Part shown: piece after piece, positions 6,037 through 6,931 of the stretch
Numbering within the stretch: the first letter of the stretch is position 1
How the letters are laid out: each line of letters starts with the position of its first letter
NCBI GenBank assembly: GCA_016211955.1
Contig: JACRHX010000065.1
Span: forward strand, 1 to 6,931
From: Parcubacteria group bacterium
GTDB taxonomy: Bacteria; Patescibacteriota; Minisyncoccia; UBA6257; JACRHW01
Length of the DNA: 6,931 nt
Direction of reading: 5' to 3'
Program-made: the position numbers and the translations under genes
The notes under the pieces: generated by a model
The model's input: only the letters and a program-made list of their open reading frames with translations
Told to the model about the DNA's origin: nothing
Databases searched by the model: none

Positions 6037-6054
6037 CCAAGATGCGTGATATCT

Positions 6055-6267
6055 TTAGCCCTGTAGGCTTAGAAGTACAAGCCCTACAAAGAGTACGATA
6101 AGAACAATCGTGACGATAAAGAGCACTTTTTCCATCCCTCTACGAGTATAATAAAGGGATCCTTCTCCACCAAAAGCAGAGCCAAGGCCCATGCCTCTTG
6201 GTTGAAGGAGAATTGCCGCAATAATGAGTACGGCGACTACTACTTGAGCTATTTTAAGCCATTCCAT
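6055..6267 (-). CDS. secG: Protein translocase subunit SecG
   Basis: Small third subunit of the SecYEG channel in the cytoplasmic membrane; it assists SecA-driven protein export. The 70-residue product has the SecG layout: first transmembrane helix at about residues 5-21 ending in LLQ, a glycine-rich cytosolic loop with the family signature GMGLGSAFGGEGS (25-37), and a second helix at about 48-67. Length is at the short end for the family, without the C-terminal tail of the E. coli protein. ATG 6267 follows the upstream stop by 3 bases, indicating translation coupled to the YvlD-like gene. There is no Shine-Dalgarno sequence. Its stop is followed after 18 bases by element B. Confidence 0.95.
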   Translation of the reverse strand: MEWLKIAQVVVAVLIIAAILLQPRGMGLGSAFGGEGSLYYTRRGMEKVLFIVTIVLIVLFVGLVLLSLQG

Positions 6268-6270
6268 AAG

Positions 6271-6630
6271 TTATTTGGTATCATCGCTTGATAACACAGG
6301 AAGATGTAGTACGAAGTTGATCGTACTAAAGAGGATGGTTGCGTATAGTAACGCAAGAAGTCCCTCTATCTGTACCCCAAGAGGGATCTGTGTAAATATC
6401 CATAAGAGTAACATATTGATGACGATTGTAAAGAGTCCGAGAGAGAGAAGGATGAAGGGGAAGAGGACTAATTTTAGGATTGGTTTAAGGAAATAGTTGA
6501 TGAGGGTGAGGATAAAGGCCCCCTCAATAAGGAGAAGAGCATCTCCTTGAAATGAAAAACCGGGCACAAAATGTCGAGCAATAAGGATTCCGAACATGTT
6601 TGCCAGGAGATTAAGTAAGAGATTTTTCAT
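6271..6630 (-). CDS. YvlD-type / phage holin 4 superfamily small membrane protein
   Basis: 119-residue, four-helix inner membrane protein of the family annotated as mycobacterial phage holin superfamily IV (PF04020, includes Bacillus YvlD). Helices lie at about residues 3-21, 31-48, 52-79 and 86-110. The most diagnostic part is the LTLINYFLKPILKLVLFPF stretch (about 41-59) followed by LLSLGLFTIVINMLLLW, matching the family's N-x3-KP-(x)n-LP-x-LGL-x-N-x-LLW pattern. Despite the name these are mostly chromosomal proteins of unknown role, not lysis proteins; nothing phage-like surrounds this one. The C-terminus is a short hydrophilic tail (SSDDTK). It is transcribed with secG (3-base gap). A TATAAT box lies 13 bases before its ATG. 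Confidence 0.88.
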   Translation of the reverse strand: MKNLLLNLLANMFGILIARHFVPGFSFQGDALLLIEGAFILTLINYFLKPILKLVLFPFILLSLGLFTIVINMLLLWIFTQIPLGVQIEGLLALLYATILFSTINFVLHLPVLSSDDTK

Positions 6631-6643
6631 AATTATGCTTTGA

Positions 6644-6649
6644 ATTATA
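6644..6649 (-). promoter_or_regulatory. Consensus -10 box for the YvlD-like gene and secG
   Basis: A perfect TATAAT on the minus strand, 13 bases from its end to the ATG at 6630. Transcription would begin about 6-8 bases before the start codon, giving an almost leaderless mRNA; no Shine-Dalgarno is present. The expected -35 position (6667-6672) falls inside dispersed repeat copy 3 and reads CCCTTC, a poor match. The nearest better hexamer, TCGACA (6668-6663), is only 13 bases away. Confidence 0.45.
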
Positions 6650-6653
6650 TAGT

Positions 6654-6672
6654 CCCTGAGCTTGTCGAAGGG
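6654..6672 (+). repeat. PELVEG-type dispersed repeat, copy 3 (intergenic)
   Basis: CCCTGAGCTTGTCGAAGGG, identical to the 19-bp core of the two copies in trpS but on the opposite strand and untranslated. It lies 4 bases upstream of the TATAAT box of the YvlD-like gene, covering the region where a -35 element would be expected. Its presence outside a gene shows that the trpS copies come from a dispersed genomic element rather than from protein-level selection. Confidence 0.85.
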
Positions 6673-6707
6673 TTACCTATCGGTAGGAGAATCCAGAATC
6701 AGAACCT

Positions 6708-6893
6708 ACACAACCCCCACACGTATTCACTCCTGAACTTCGCGTGAGGCACAAAAGGATAGGGTGTCCGCGTAAAACTGTTAACTCGTTTGATTACACC
6801 ATCGAACTCAAACAGAACAGTTTTACGACACCCTATCTCTTTCGTACACCTCACGCTCTCGTTATGTCGTTCATACGCGTGCGGGTTTTGTGT
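6708..6893 (+). repeat. Palindromic element C (about 186 bp, largest of the three)
   Basis: A long imperfect inverted repeat. The outer stem is 6708-6726 against 6873-6893 with two mismatches and a 2-base bulge. Inner stems are perfect: GCGTGAGG/CCTCACGC (6742-6749, 6849-6856), GATAGGGTGTC/GACACCCTATC (6758-6768, 6826-6836) and GTAAAACTGTT/AACAGTTTTAC (6772-6782, 6816-6826, one base shared with the previous arm), the last two offset by a CGC bulge on the 5' side. GTTTGA/TCAAAC encloses the apex. CTTCG (6738-6742), TTCGTACACC (6841-6850) and CTCG (6858-6861) match the unpaired motifs of A and B in position and order. TTTTTT follows at 6893-6898. With 6631-6707 and 6894-6931 this makes a 300-base region without a gene. 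Confidence 0.7.
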
Positions 6894-6931
6894 TTTTTCA
6901 TTTGTCATTCTCGCGCTGTGCCCCTCCGTAG

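Noticed and set aside
5909..6040. N-terminal extension of the SBP protein starting at ATG 6040
   Set aside because: The extension is entirely the translated palindromic element B, has no protein-like character, and precedes a well-formed N-terminus with anchor at 5908.
6271..6630. Prophage holin gene
   Set aside because: The family name is historical; the neighbours are housekeeping genes and no endolysin or other phage gene is present.
727..6630. Alternative genetic code (TGA as Gly, as in some CPR lineages)
   Set aside because: All six complete genes end in TAA, and the conserved domains read correctly with no in-frame TGA.
6708..6893. CRISPR array or phage attachment site for the repeats of element C
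   Set aside because: There is a single inverted repeat, not regularly spaced direct repeats, and no cas gene or integrase is in the window.
6699..6908. 69-residue minus-strand reading frame at the right end
   Set aside because: It is the translation of palindromic element C; it has no family resemblance or ribosome binding site, and its open state is explained by the repeat.

Overview
The window reads as a piece of a small, compact bacterial genome, most likely a Candidate Phyla Radiation (Patescibacteria), Parcubacteria-like lineage. This rests on gene content (TrpRS, a basic-tailed RNase J, an oligopeptide-binding-type protein with an uncleaved N-terminal membrane anchor and no neighbouring permeases, a minimal SecG, a four-helix YvlD-type membrane protein), on the near absence of Shine-Dalgarno motifs before the start codons, on a tRNA gene without an encoded CCA, and on fairly low GC. 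The lineage is an inference from these features; no marker gene settles it. The code looks standard: all six complete genes end in TAA and tryptophan uses TGG.

Layout. The left end (3-717) carries two plus-strand genes of unknown function: the C-terminal part of a coiled-coil protein and an 83-residue helical protein. They converge on a minus-strand block that fills the rest of the window. In transcription order (right to left) this is: a YvlD/phage-holin-4 family membrane protein, secG, a membrane-anchored SBP_bac_5 protein, tRNA-Leu(CAG), RNase J and trpS. A bidirectional terminator at 722-745 separates the two blocks, and the trpS stop codon lies inside its hairpin.

The most unusual content is repeated, structured DNA between the genes. 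Three large imperfect palindromes lie at 1844-1967 (A), 5919-6036 (B) and 6708-6893 (C). They differ in stem sequence but share a skeleton of unpaired motifs (CTTCG on the 5' side; a TTCGTnnC-type block and CTCG on the 3' side), and A and B show compensatory changes in their stems. A is oriented with the flanking genes, B and C against them, so they look like an orientation-independent mobile or recombinogenic DNA element rather than a riboswitch-type leader. I do not recognise the family.

A second, unrelated repeat, the 19-20 bp CCCTGAGCTTGTCGAAGGG element, occurs three times: twice inside trpS, where it is translated in frame as PELVEG in two loop insertions after the KMSKS motif, and once just upstream of the YvlD-like gene. 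A third signal is a 25-bp GC-rich palindrome just downstream of tRNA-Leu.

The genes cover housekeeping functions: protein export (SecG), peptide or other solute capture (SBP), RNA processing and decay (RNase J) and translation (tRNA-Leu, TrpRS). Only the YvlD-like/secG pair, 3 bases apart, looks tightly coupled; the other genes are separated by structured spacers.
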